The translations under genes and the position numbers were made by a program. From the NCBI GenBank assembly GCA_001298545.1, contig LJCX01000021.1, forward strand, positions 62,001-126,000: a stretch of DNA of 64,000 nucleotides, given 5' to 3'. Each line of letters begins with the position of its first letter. Positions within the stretch are counted from its first letter, which is position 1. Source of the DNA: Actinobacteria bacterium OV320. GTDB lineage: Bacteria; Actinomycetota; Actinomycetes; Streptomycetales; Streptomycetaceae. Positions 53,144 to 61,706 of this stretch are shown one piece after another. The notes under the pieces were generated by a model, which saw nothing but the letters and a program-made list of their open reading frames with translations, was not told where the DNA came from and made no database searches.

Positions 53144-54196
53144 GTGGACATGGCTGAAAGAACACCGGCCCAAGTGCCGGGACGCGGCCGGGCCACCGCC
53201 TCCATGGCGGACGTCGCACGGCTCGCCGGGGTGTCCTCGCAGACCGTCTCGCGGGTCTCCAACGGTTACGCGGGTGTGAACGAGGAGACCCGGCAGCAGG
53301 TCCTCGAGGCCATGAAGGAACTCGGCTACCGCCCCAACAGCGCCGCCCGCGCCCTCAAGCGCGGTGAGTTCCGCACGATCGGCGTCATCACGTTCACGCT
53401 GTCCACGACCGGCAACGTGCGCACCCTGGAGGCGATCGCGACCTCGGCGGCCGCCGAGGGCTACGCCGTGACACTGCTCCCGGTGGCCGTCCCCACCACC
53501 GACGAGGTGCGCGGCGCCTTCTCCCGGCTGGAGGAACTGGCCGTCGACGCGGTGATCGTCATCATGGAGGTCCACCTGCTGGACGCGGCCACCGTGAAAC
53601 TCCCGCCGCACGTCCAGGTCGTCGTGGTGGACTCCGACGCCGGCGACCACTACACCGTCGTGGACACCGACCAGGCCGGCGGCACCAGGACCGCCGTCCA
53701 GCACCTCCTCGAACTGGGCCATCGCACCGTCTGGCATCTGGGCGGCCCCGAGGACTCGTTCGCCGCACAGCGCCGCGCCGACGCCTGGCGGGCGGCCCTG
53801 ACCGAGGCGGACCGCCCGGCGCCGCCGCTGGTCAGGGGCGACTGGTCGGCGGAGTCCGGCTACCTGGCCGGCCGTGAGCTGGCCGCCCGCGAGGAATGCA
53901 CCGCCGTCTTCGCGGCCAACGACCAGATGGCCCTCGGCCTGCTGCGCGCCCTGCACGAAGCCGGGCGCCGGGTGCCCGAGGACGTCAGCGTCATCGGTTT
54001 CGACGACATCCCCGAGTCCGGCTCCTTCCTGCCCCCGCTCACCACACTGCACCAGGACTTCGCCGAGGTCGGCCGGCTCTGCGTCCAGGCCGTGCTGCGC
54101 AAGATGCGTCCGGACGGCTCGGAACACGGAACGACGCTCGTACCGACGCGGCTGGTGCTGCGGCAGAGCACGGCACCACCGCCTGCGGAGCGCTGA
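53144..54196 (+). CDS. LacI-family transcriptional repressor of the galactan locus
   Basis: Protein of 350 residues from GTG 53144 (GAGAGG 12 bases upstream; ATG 53150 is an alternative two codons later). The N-terminal helix-turn-helix is ASMADVARLAGVSSQTVSRV with the hinge PNSAARALKRG. The periplasmic-binding-protein-like sensor domain ends with the usual EDVSVIGFDDIPESG. It should bind the two palindromes upstream and be released by a sugar inducer derived from galactan. Confidence 0.92.
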   Translation: MDMAERTPAQVPGRGRATASMADVARLAGVSSQTVSRVSNGYAGVNEETRQQVLEAMKELGYRPNSAARALKRGEFRTIGVITFTLSTTGNVRTLEAIATSAAAEGYAVTLLPVAVPTTDEVRGAFSRLEELAVDAVIVIMEVHLLDAATVKLPPHVQVVVVDSDAGDHYTVVDTDQAGGTRTAVQHLLELGHRTVWHLGGPEDSFAAQRRADAWRAALTEADRPAPPLVRGDWSAESGYLAGRELAAREECTAVFAANDQMALGLLRALHEAGRRVPEDVSVIGFDDIPESGSFLPPLTTLHQDFAEVGRLCVQAVLRKMRPDGSEHGTTLVPTRLVLRQSTAPPPAER

Positions 54197-54214
54197 CGGC
54201 CGCGTCTGATTCGG

Positions 54215-54490
54215 GTGCCGTGGGGCGGCTGCTGCGGGGGCCGGCGTGCGGCTGCTTCGGCTGCCTCGGCGGTGGCTGCCTTCAGGGGTCCTCGCGAGTC
54301 CGCCGGCGGCTGTCCGCGGGGGTTCGCGCGACTGCTTCGGTGTGCGGCGGTGGCTGTTTCGGGGGCCGGCAGTGACTGTGTCGCGAGTCCGCCGCCGGCT
54401 GTCTTCCGAGGTCGGCAGCCGGCTGCGTCACGGGTCCGCGGTGGCTGTCTCGCAGGGGCCGCCGATGCTGTCTCGCGGGTTCGCCGGCGG
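54215..54490. repeat. Degenerate GGCTGTCTCG-type repeat tract
   Basis: The gap between the lacI-type gene and plsC contains about seven imperfect copies of a theme close to CGGTGGCTGTCTCGSGGGTCCGC at irregular 25-45-bp spacing. Open frames across it (both strands) encode only Arg/Leu/Ser-rich low-complexity peptides, so I do not call a gene. Confidence 0.45.
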
Positions 54491-55144
54491 CTACCTCGGG
54501 TGTTCGCCCACGGCGCGGGCCGCCGTCCGCCAGGCCGCGGTGACGGCGAGGCGGGCGGCCGCCGTGCCGCGCTCCGTCTCCGCGGGCAGCCGCATCGGCG
54601 CCCCGAGGTGGACATGGCAGTGCGGACGCCGGACGGGCGCCGTCAACGCGCCCGCCAACTGCTTCGTGGCCGACCCCGAAGCGATCCGCCGGGCGCCCGC
54701 GTGGCCCACCGGCACCACCATCGCGCCGGTCGCCTGTGCCAGACGGGCGAGCCCGGTACGGAACGGCTCGGGCGCGGTGGCCGCCGCGTCCCTGCGGCGC
54801 GGCAGTCGGCCCTCGCCGTAGAGGAGCACGTGCCGGCCGCCGGCCAGTGCCTCGGCGGCGGCGTCGAGAGCCAGCGCCGCGTGCGCCGTACGCCGGTGGA
54901 CCGGGATGTGACCGTCACGGCTCAGCGCTCTGCCGAGCAGCGGTATGCGCCACAGTCCCGCGGTCGCCATCACCACCGGCTCGAGCTCGAGCCGCCGCAG
55001 CGCGGTCATGACGACGGCGGGGTCGGCCATGGAGTCGTGGTTGGCCACGAAGAGGGTCCCCGCGGGCAGGCGCAGCTTGATCTCACTGGTGACGGTGAGC
55101 CGCCCGAAGAACGGTGTCAGGGCGATGACGGCACGGCTGAACAC
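54491..55144 (-). CDS. 1-acylglycerol-phosphate acyltransferase-like (PlsC family)
   Basis: Protein of 217 residues from GTG 55144 (GGAGG seven bases upstream). The acyltransferase motif HxxxxD appears as VANHDSMADP, and YGEGRLPRRR stands in for the usual PEGTRS block. The hydrophobic N-terminus is short. It would transfer an acyl chain to a lysophospholipid at the inner membrane face. The YGEGR variant and short length leave the acceptor uncertain. It stands alone, with degenerate repeat DNA on both sides. Confidence 0.8.
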   Translation of the reverse strand: MFSRAVIALTPFFGRLTVTSEIKLRLPAGTLFVANHDSMADPAVVMTALRRLELEPVVMATAGLWRIPLLGRALSRDGHIPVHRRTAHAALALDAAAEALAGGRHVLLYGEGRLPRRRDAAATAPEPFRTGLARLAQATGAMVVPVGHAGARRIASGSATKQLAGALTAPVRRPHCHVHLGAPMRLPAETERGTAAARLAVTAAWRTAARAVGEHPR

Positions 55145-55270
55145 GGGGAACCTCCGGTAAGGGCGAGCGGAGCCTCAGTGTCGTGCCGCGGGGGAGGAGA
55201 GCGCCTGAGTACGGATACTCAACGAGCACGCCGAAACCGTGCCGTCGCCGGAACCCTGCTGTCGCCGAGA

Positions 55271-55347
55271 CCCGCTTGCATCGAGCCCGCTTGCATCGAG
55301 CCCGCTCGTATCGAAGTTTGCCTGCATCGAAGTCCGTTGGCACCGGA
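55271..55347. repeat. Degenerate 15-bp tandem repeat
   Basis: CCCGCTTGCATCGAG occurs twice in direct tandem (55271-55300), then decays through CCCGCTCGTATCGAA and two more diverged units to 55347. Similar weaker units flank it on both sides (about 55235-55385). It is in the gap between plsC and the VWA remnant; no gene is seen there. Confidence 0.65.
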
Positions 55348-55409
55348 GCCCTGTCGTGCCGGAGTGCGGTGGTGTCGTAACCGGATGCCTCGGGCTGCCT
55401 CGACCGGCG

Positions 55410-56165
55410 CTAGATCACGCGGAAGAGGTCGGCGGCGGCGTGCACGTCGGTGAAGTCCTCGACCGAGCGGAGGTTGTCGCACAGGGCCTCCAGAACCGAG
55501 CCGGCCGCGGCGGCGCGCGGGGCGCCGACGGCCACACCGAAGATCCGGAAGCCCAACCGGTGCTTGATGTCGTTCCAGCCGCGCATCCATTCCTCGGTGA
55601 CGCCACAGTCGTCGTCGGTGATCAGCACGATGTCCCCGCGGGCGCGGGCAGTGTCGTCGAACTCCTGCTCCAGCAGTTCGCCGGCCGTGATCAGCGGCCG
55701 CTGGTAGCTGGTGCCGCCGCCGAGGAAGGTCTCCGCGAAGTCGAGGATCCGGTCGGTGCCGACGGGCCGGCCTGCCGGGAAGCGGAAGACCTGGATCTTG
55801 TCGGCGGCGGAGAACAGGATGCCGACGAAGTCACGCCCGGCATGGCGGGCCTGGTCCAGCAGCGCCAGGGCGCACGCCTTGGCCCACGCCTCCCGGGTGA
55901 CTCCGCCGGGCCCTGCCTCGTACATGGAGTGCGAGGTGTCCACGCACGCGATGACGGCGCCCCGGCCGGTGCTCTGCTCTCCCCGGCTGTCGTAGAGCAT
56001 CAACTCCCCGGCGGCGTAGCGGGCGGCGAACACCGCGCGCAGCTCGGGCAGACCGAGGCCCGACAACTCGGAGGGGATGACACGGGAGAGGTCGTTGCCA
56101 AGCGTGACGCCGACCAGTTCCCCGGTGGCGTTCTCCACCTTGCGGGCCCGCTCGCCGCCGGCCAT
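55410..56165 (-). CDS. ViaA-like VWA-domain protein, N-terminally truncated
   Basis: The open frame from ATG 56165 gives 251 residues: the linker VGVTLGNDLSRVIPSELSGL and a VWA domain with metal site CVDTSHSMYEAG (DxSxS) and later IVLITDDDCG. This corresponds to only the C-terminal part of ViaA, which is normally ~480 residues. The ~250-residue N-terminal region is missing; upstream, the sequence runs directly into the end of the disrupted ravA-like gene. The same frame stays open to about 56235. Probably a fragment left by a deletion, so function as a MoxR partner is doubtful. Confidence 0.65.
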   Translation of the reverse strand: MAGGERARKVENATGELVGVTLGNDLSRVIPSELSGLGLPELRAVFAARYAAGELMLYDSRGEQSTGRGAVIACVDTSHSMYEAGPGGVTREAWAKACALALLDQARHAGRDFVGILFSAADKIQVFRFPAGRPVGTDRILDFAETFLGGGTSYQRPLITAGELLEQEFDDTARARGDIVLITDDDCGVTEEWMRGWNDIKHRLGFRIFGVAVGAPRAAAAGSVLEALCDNLRSVEDFTDVHAAADLFRVI

Positions 56166-56235
56166 CTCTCGGAAGCGGCCGATCAGCTCGGCCCAGCGGG
56201 CGAGACGGCCGGTGCGCAGCCGCTCCGCGAGCCGG

Positions 56236-57331
56236 GCGCGCCTCCTCGCGCAGCTTCTCCAGCCGCTTCCCCGCCGTGGCGAGCTTGTGGTGGGCCTTCT
56301 TGATGACCCACTCGCTCAGCGCCTCGCGGGACTGCCCGGCCATGGCGTCGAGCTGCGCCTCCAGCTCCTCGATGGCGTCGGCCAGGTCGAGTGCCTCCTT
56401 GGTGTCGGGATTGACCAGTTGCAGCACCTCGCGCTCGACGGTCGGGCGCTGGGCGGGGAGTCCCACAACACGTGCGTGAGTACCGACAGATCGGTCTCGG
56501 CGACCGCCGGGCGCCCGTCGAGCCAGGCGGACGCCTGGAGCAGGCCCACCGCCTGCCGCCAGCGGCGGTCGGAGGCGATGAGCTCCTTGCGGCGCAGGGC
56601 GGCCCGCAGCGTGCACACCGCGTCCACGATCACGTCGGGGACATCCACGCCCGGGACGGCTTCGGCCACGGCATGCCGCAACGCGGCCAGCTCGACGGTG
56701 GTCCGCGTCGGTGCCGTCGGGCGGCCGACGGCGGAGCGCACCAGAGCGGCGAAGTTCGAGGGGTCCGCCAGGTACCCGACCTCGATCCGCACGAGCAGCC
56801 GGTCATAGATCGCGGCCGAATCCTCCCCCTCGGGCAGTTCGTTGCTCGCCGTGATGGCCCCGATCAGGGGGCAGCGGATCGGCTCGCCGCCGCTCTCGGG
56901 ATGGTAGATCCGCTCGTTGAGGTAGCCCAGCGTCTCGTTCAGCGCGCGGTGGATCACTTGAAGATCTCGTCGATGAACGCCACATGTGCGGTAGTGGCGC
57001 GGCCTTCGTAGACCTGGCGGTACTCGCCCCGGGCCAGCGCGGCGACGTCGATGGGACCGAACATCCTCGTCGGTGCGGTGAACTTGGACAGGAGGATCTC
57101 CCAGTAGGCAGCTCCCTCGACCCTGCCCGTGAGCTCCCGGGCCGGCTCGGACTTCGCCGTTCCGGGCGGTCCGAGCACCAACGAGTGCTGCCCGGCCAGC
57201 AGTGTCACCACCAGCGTCCGCACGACGTCTGCCCGCTCGTAGAAACGGTCCGACAGCTCGTCACTGATCGCCCGCAGCCTGCCGGCGGTCTCCCGCCCGT
57301 CGTGCGGGTCCTGCGTGCCGAAGCTCAACAC
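56236..57331 (-). pseudogene. Disrupted RavA-like MoxR AAA+ ATPase
   Basis: From GTG 57331 the frame encodes the RavA N-terminus with P-loop GPPGTAKSE and Walker B AFIDEIFK, then hits TGA at 56954-56956. The family needs six residues between that Lys and the Asn of LNETLGYLNER; here they are stop-S-T-A plus a single-base loss near 56942-56947. The frame then continues (ITASNELPEGED, LTHVLWDSP) until another one-base loss near 56452-56458, after which AQRPTVEREVLQLVNPDTKE resumes in a third frame to REEA near 56240. There it joins the ViaA remnant in another frame. At least four lesions make this a pseudogene. Confidence 0.85.
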
Positions 57332-57391
57332 TCAACTCCTTGCCTGCGAAGTCATGTTGGGCACTATCGGTCGAAGCGCTTCACCGTCCTG

Positions 57392-58135
57392 TCACTGTCC
57401 TGAGGGGCTGACGAGTCCCGTCCGGTAGGCGACGATCACCGCCTGGACGCGGTCGCGCAGTCGGAGCTTCGCCAGGATGCGGGAGACGTGTGTCTTGACG
57501 GTCGTCTCGGACAGGTGGAGCCGGGCGGCGAGTTCCGTGTTGTTCAGACCCTGGGCGAGCAGGCCCAGGACTTCGAGTTCGCGCGGGGTCAGCGCGGTCA
57601 GGTCGGGATGGCGTTCGCCCGCCCCGGCGGCCGATGCCGCGCGGCCGTCCTCCCGGTGTCCGCCTCCGGTGCCGGGCTCGCCGCGGGCACGCTGTCCGTG
57701 CCCGCCTCCGCCGTGGCGTTCCACCAGGCGGCGGGTGATGGCCGGGGAGAGGAGGGCGTCCCCGGTGCGGATCAACCGGACGGCGGCGACCAGGTGTTCG
57801 GGCGTGACGTCCTTGAGCAGGAAGCCGGCGGCGCCGGCCGCGAGAGCGTCGTAGACCACGTGGTCGAGGTCGAACGTCGTCAGGATGATCACGCGTGGTT
57901 CGCCGGGGGCGCCGGTGAGGATACGGCGGGTGGCTTCGAGGCCGTCGAGCTTCGGCATGCGGATGTCCATCAGGACCACGTCGGGGCGGGTCCGCCGGAC
58001 CGCTGCGACGGCCTCCTCGCCGTCACCCGCCTCGGCGACCACGTCGATGCCATGGGCCGTGAGGATCATGCGGAAGCCGGTGCGGACGAGGATCTGGTCG
58101 TCCGCGACCACCACCCGCGGTGGGCCGTCGGTCAC
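57392..58135 (-). CDS. NarL/LuxR-family response regulator
   Basis: Protein of 247 residues. The receiver domain has phosphoacceptor D57 in VVLMDIRMPKLDG and the Lys in FLLKDVTPE. The C-terminal LuxR helix-turn-helix is LTPRELEVLGLLAQGLNNTE, then LHLSETTVKTHVSRIL. Between them is an unusually long Gly/Arg/Glu linker (about 138-172). GTG 58135 overlaps the kinase stop by four bases. It is cognate to that kinase; target unknown. Confidence 0.93.
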   Translation of the reverse strand: MTDGPPRVVVADDQILVRTGFRMILTAHGIDVVAEAGDGEEAVAAVRRTRPDVVLMDIRMPKLDGLEATRRILTGAPGEPRVIILTTFDLDHVVYDALAAGAAGFLLKDVTPEHLVAAVRLIRTGDALLSPAITRRLVERHGGGGHGQRARGEPGTGGGHREDGRAASAAGAGERHPDLTALTPRELEVLGLLAQGLNNTELAARLHLSETTVKTHVSRILAKLRLRDRVQAVIVAYRTGLVSPSGQ

Positions 58136-59415
58136 GTCGTCCTCTCCCGGGGCAGCAGCGGAATCAGGGCCGCGACACGGTAACCGCCGTCAGGAGCCGG
58201 GCCGTTGCGCAGGGTGGCACCGTAGACGCCGAGGCGCTCGCGCAGGCCCAGCAGGCCGTGTCCGTCGCCGGTTCCCGCGGCTGCGCCGGGAGCGCCGCCG
58301 GTGTCGGTGACCTCGATGCCGAGGTCCGACTCCCCATAGGCGATGGTCACGGTCGCCCGGGATCCGGCCGCGTGCTTCATGGTGTTGGTCAGCGCCTCCT
58401 GCACCACCCTGTACGCGGCGAGATCGATCCCGGCCGGCACCGGGAGCCGCGCGCCGGTCACGGTCAACTCGACGGGCAGGCCGCAGGCGCGCACCCTGGC
58501 GACGAGTTCCTCCACCCGGTCGAGGCCCGGTGGCGGTGCCGTGTCCGCGGAGACCGCCCCGATGTCGTCACGGTCGTCACCAAAGTTCATCAGGAGCAGG
58601 CCCATGGCATGCCTCAGTTCTGTCATGGCGGCGCGTCCCCCCGCCTCGATCGCGAGGAGCGCCTCACGCGACTGCGCGGGTGCGGCGTCCAGGACTGTAC
58701 GGGCGGCGCCGGCCTGGATGACCATCACGCTGACGTGATGGGTGACCACGTCGTGGAGTTCGCGGGCGATGCGGGCCCGTTCCTGCTCGGCCGCGCGGCG
58801 CAGCTCCGCGGCCCGCTCGCGTGCCAGCTCGGCCATCCGTGTCTGCCGTTCGTCGGCACGGGCCCGCCAGGTACGTATGCCGTACGCGGCCATGGCGAGC
58901 GGGAGGAGGACGAGCAGGGGGACGTCCCGGTCCGGGACGGCCGGCACCCCGGCGTCGCCGATCGAGGCGAGCACGAGCAGTGCCGGAGGCAGACCGGCCA
59001 CGATGGCCGCACGGTACGGGCTGAAGGCGATCGCGCTGTAGGTGGCGACGACGAGGGAGTAGAAGACGATCCGGGCCTCGCCGTCCGGAGCGAGGATCCC
59101 CGCGCCCAGCACGACCCACAGCACGGCCAGGGGAAAACGTCTGCGCAGCGCCAGGGGCAGCGTGACCAGGAGCGCGGGTACGACGGCACCGGCCCAGGTG
59201 TCCGCTCCGGTCCGCACCCGCGCCATGCCGTCGACGAGCAGGTAGCTCCGGCCGACCCCGGCACTGAGGGCGTAGACGGTTGCGGCCACGGCGAGGACCA
59301 GGGCGAGCAGCGCGTCGAAGAGGAGGTTGCGCCGGGTCGGCCGGGGCAGCGGCGCGACCGGACGCACCAGCGCGGTCCCGGCTTCGCGTATCCGGCCGAC
59401 CGCCTCGACGTTCAT
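58132..59415 (-). CDS. NarL-type sensor histidine kinase (HisKA_3)
   Basis: Protein of 427 residues from ATG 59415 (GTG 59418 adjacent). Four to six N-terminal membrane helices form the sensor. The dimerisation domain is ERARIARELHDVVTHHVSVM with the phosphorylated His, and the ATPase domain has YRVVQEALTNTMKHA and GHGLLGLRERL. It has no large extracytoplasmic loop, so it may sense a membrane-level signal. It forms an operon with the regulator that overlaps its end. Confidence 0.93.
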   Translation of the reverse strand: MNVEAVGRIREAGTALVRPVAPLPRPTRRNLLFDALLALVLAVAATVYALSAGVGRSYLLVDGMARVRTGADTWAGAVVPALLVTLPLALRRRFPLAVLWVVLGAGILAPDGEARIVFYSLVVATYSAIAFSPYRAAIVAGLPPALLVLASIGDAGVPAVPDRDVPLLVLLPLAMAAYGIRTWRARADERQTRMAELARERAAELRRAAEQERARIARELHDVVTHHVSVMVIQAGAARTVLDAAPAQSREALLAIEAGGRAAMTELRHAMGLLLMNFGDDRDDIGAVSADTAPPPGLDRVEELVARVRACGLPVELTVTGARLPVPAGIDLAAYRVVQEALTNTMKHAAGSRATVTIAYGESDLGIEVTDTGGAPGAAAGTGDGHGLLGLRERLGVYGATLRNGPAPDGGYRVAALIPLLPRERTT

Positions 59416-59444
59416 CACCGGTTCATTCTCACCGGGCCCCGTCC

Positions 59445-59470
59445 GAGGGACGTCCTCCCAGACGTCCCTC
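59445..59470 (-). terminator. Hairpin between tatA and the histidine kinase
   Basis: GAGGGACGTC (59445-59454) and GACGTCCCTC (59461-59470): perfect 10-bp stem with a 6-nt loop, 79 bases after the tatA stop and 30 bases before the kinase start in the minus direction. It probably ends the terD-tatA transcript. Confidence 0.5.
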
Positions 59471-59548
59471 TTCCGGCCCCTCGTACGTCTGGCGCCTACA
59501 TCTCAGGGAGGACACCGGCCCGAGGTCGTGCCCACCGGCTGCTACGGA

Positions 59549-59725
59549 TCAGTCGGGCTGCCGACGCTCCCCGTCGGGGGACTGCTCCTCCTTCGCCGCC
59601 CGCGCCTCCGCCTTCAGGATGCGCGCCGACTTTCCGGCCGAACGGGCCAGTTCGGGCAGCTTCCTGGCGGCGAGGACGGCAATGACGACGAGGAGGAGGA
59701 TGGCGAATTCGCTCAGTCCGAACAT
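59549..59725 (-). CDS. tatA: Twin-arginine translocase subunit TatA (small paralogue)
   Basis: Protein of 58 residues from ATG 59725: one membrane helix (FAILLLVVIAVLAA) and an amphipathic helix KLPELARSAGKSARILKAEA with the LPEL hinge typical of TatA/TatE. It lacks a long C-terminal tail. It would oligomerise as the pore of the Tat pathway; a Tat substrate is encoded at 26719. tatB and tatC are not adjacent, so this is probably an extra tatA. It lies 16 bases after terD. Confidence 0.85.
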   Translation of the reverse strand: MFGLSEFAILLLVVIAVLAARKLPELARSAGKSARILKAEARAAKEEQSPDGERRQPD

Positions 59726-59741
59726 GAGGAAGCCGCCCCGG

Positions 59742-60317
59742 TCAGACGTTGACGCCGAAGTCGGCGGCGATCCCGGCCAGCCCGGAGGCGTAACCCTGGC
59801 CGACGGCACGGAACTTCCACTCCGCGCCGTTGCGGTACAGCTCGCCGAAGACCATCGCGGTCTCGGTGGAGGCGTCCTCGCTCAGGTCGTACCGTGCGAT
59901 CTCCTGGCCGCCCGCCTGGTTGACGACACGGATGAACGCGTTACGGACCTGGCCGAAGCTCTGGCCACGGTTCTCGGCGTCATGGATGGAGACCGGGAAG
60001 ACGATCTTGTCGATCTCGGCGGGTACGGCGGCGAGGTTCACCTTGACCGACTCGTCGTCGCCCTCGCCCTCACCGGTGAGGTTGTCGCCGGTGTGCTCGA
60101 CCGAACCGTCCGGGCTCTTCAGGTTGTTGTAGAAGACGAAGTGCTGGTCGGACAGGACCTTGCCGGACGCGTCCAGGAGCAGGGCGGAGGCGTCGAGGTC
60201 GTAGTCGGTGCCCGTGGTCGTCCGCACGTCCCAGCCCAGGCCGACCAGGACCGCGGTCAGGCCCGGCGCCTCCTTGCTCAGGGATACGTTGCCACCCTTG
60301 GACAGGGAAACTCCCAC
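59742..60317 (-). CDS. terD: TerD-family stress/tellurium-resistance protein
   Basis: Protein of 191 residues, standard TerD length. The start [20 protein letters not shown], the Ca-binding Asp-rich segments ([32 protein letters not shown]) and the end [16 protein letters not shown] are diagnostic. GTG 60317 has AGGAGG upstream. TerD proteins bind calcium and are linked to metal and phage stress, and in Streptomyces to development. No other ter genes are in the window. Confidence 0.95.
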   Translation of the reverse strand: MGVSLSKGGNVSLSKEAPGLTAVLVGLGWDVRTTTGTDYDLDASALLLDASGKVLSDQHFVFYNNLKSPDGSVEHTGDNLTGEGEGDDESVKVNLAAVPAEIDKIVFPVSIHDAENRGQSFGQVRNAFIRVVNQAGGQEIARYDLSEDASTETAMVFGELYRNGAEWKFRAVGQGYASGLAGIAADFGVNV

Positions 60318-60395
60318 TGTCTTCCTCCTGGTTGAGACGGGTCGAGACCGGTCGGGACCGATCGGGATGTCATGCGCGGTTGCGCCCGAATCGAA

Positions 60396-60411
60396 TCTAC
60401 AGCACTGTAGA
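60396..60411. promoter_or_regulatory. BlaI/CopY-like palindrome
   Basis: TCTACAGCACTGTAGA has 7-bp perfect arms around CA and contains TACA and TGTA half-sites, as in operators of the BlaI/MecI/CopY winged-helix family. It lies between the divergent terD gene and the truncated reductase relic. The cognate repressor is not in the window. Confidence 0.45.
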
Positions 60412-60442
60412 AATGATGGGGAGGCGGCGCTTGACCGGAAGT

Positions 60443-60616
60443 ATGACTCGTATCATCGCCGACATCTCGGTCTTCCTCGACGGCTTCGTCACCTCAGACC
60501 CGCCCGACGGGCTCCGCACGACCGTTCGGCAGCCGTCGGTCGAGTCGAGCTGTCAGGCGAGGAGGGTGCGCCGAACGGCTGGCCTCAGGTGCCTTCCTTC
60601 CGTGCCTTCGGGCTGA
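60443..60616 (+). pseudogene. Truncated dihydrofolate-reductase-family (RibD-like) relic
   Basis: From ATG 60443 the frame reads [20 protein letters not shown] and then loses similarity. This is the characteristic N-terminus of actinomycete DHFR/RibD-C-family reductases (normally ~190-200 residues), and only ~25 codons remain. The following residues are Arg/Ser-rich and look non-coding. A promoter-proximal palindrome remains upstream, as if the gene was cut off by deletion. Confidence 0.6.
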
Positions 60617-60640
60617 CCCGCAGACACGGAACGGGAAGTG

Positions 60641-61330
60641 TCACGCGTCGGCCGGCGCGGGCTGCTCCTCGGACTGGGCGGTCGCGGCGGACCGGGACGA
60701 GTCGGCGGCGGTGTAGAAGACGGACGAGCCCTGCTTGGAGCGCTGTGCCTGGGTCTTGGCGACGAGGCCTTCGAGGGTGGTGCGGATCACGGTGGTCTTG
60801 ATGGCGCGTTCGGGGTGGGCCTGGCCGAGGGCGGTGGCGATCTCCGCTGCCGAGCGGGGTTCGCTCTGCTCGGTGAGGTGGCGGCGGACCAGGTCCACGA
60901 GGGTCGGCTGGGCCGGCTGCGCGACTTCGGTCTTGCCCGCGCTCGGCTTGCCGGCCGTCTTCCCCGCAGACTTCCCCGCCGCCTTGTCGGCCGACTGTGC
61001 CGGCTGGGCGGCGGTCTGCCTGCTCGGCTGGGTCTTCTTGCTCGGCCGGGTCCGCTTGCCCGTGCCGGACGGGGCGGCCTTCTTGCGCGGGGCGGGCACC
61101 GGGACGTTGCCGGACGGCGGTGCCGTCGTGTCGGGCACCGGCACCGCGTCGATGGCCTGCTGGATGTTGACGAGCACCGCGTGATCCCGCTGGAGGGATG
61201 CCAACTGCTCCTGCAGGGCGGCGATCTCCACGCCGACACGTTCCTGCTCCTTGGTGTTGCGTTCCAGGTCGGCGGTCACCTGAGCGGTGTACTGCGAGGT
61301 GAGTTCGGTGGTGGAGGCGTTCTCGGACAT
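60641..61330 (-). CDS. Coiled-coil and winged-helix regulatory protein with histone-like linker
   Basis: Protein of 229 residues from ATG 61330. The N-terminal ~60 residues are a coiled coil (DLERNTKEQERVGVEIAALQ). The middle is a Pro/Ala/Lys-rich linker (KKAAPSGTGKRTRPSKKTQP and AGKSAGKTAGKPSAGKTE) like histone H1 tails. The C-terminal ~75 residues look like a winged helix (TLVDLVRRHLTEQSEPRSAA, TTVIRTTLEGLVAKTQAQRS). It probably binds DNA. I do not recognise a named family. Confidence 0.8.
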   Translation of the reverse strand: MSENASTTELTSQYTAQVTADLERNTKEQERVGVEIAALQEQLASLQRDHAVLVNIQQAIDAVPVPDTTAPPSGNVPVPAPRKKAAPSGTGKRTRPSKKTQPSRQTAAQPAQSADKAAGKSAGKTAGKPSAGKTEVAQPAQPTLVDLVRRHLTEQSEPRSAAEIATALGQAHPERAIKTTVIRTTLEGLVAKTQAQRSKQGSSVFYTAADSSRSAATAQSEEQPAPADA

Positions 61331-61381
61331 GAAGCGCACAACCTTTCCTCGGTGTGAGGCGGCAGTCGACGGACCTGCCGG

Positions 61382-61398
61382 GCCCGCCCTCAGGGCGG
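61382..61398. repeat. G/C palindrome in 376-bp intergenic region
   Basis: CCCGCCCTCAGGGCGGG is a perfect inverted repeat 52 bases upstream of the winged-helix gene, flanked by two direct copies of CCTGCCGGGC 31 bases apart. It could be an operator or RNA hairpin. The rest of 61331-61706 shows no gene; the PLP gene's promoter should be near its 3' side. Confidence 0.4.
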
Positions 61399-61706
61399 GT
61401 TGATGCCTGCCGGGCACACCACTGCGAAGCCCTGTGCAGAGCACTGATGGAGAGATAGTACGGACAAGCGGAGGAGATGGTTCTCTTCACGTGCCCACCG
61501 GGTCGGGTCCACCCGGGCACATCGGCGATCCCGGTACGCACCCGACGTCGTCGCCCGCGTCGCCCCCGTGGCGCCGGAGCCGCGCCTCGTGCCCGGCCAC
61601 GTCGTCGAGCGACCCGAGGTCCACACAGCCGGATCGAGCTCAACCCACCGGTGGGAATGGACAATTGCCCGATGGGGCAGCGCGCACGGCACTACGCTGC
61701 CATGTC

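Noticed and set aside
55271..55347. Short direct repeats as a possible CRISPR array
   Set aside because: Units are about 15 bp in direct tandem without spacers and decay progressively.
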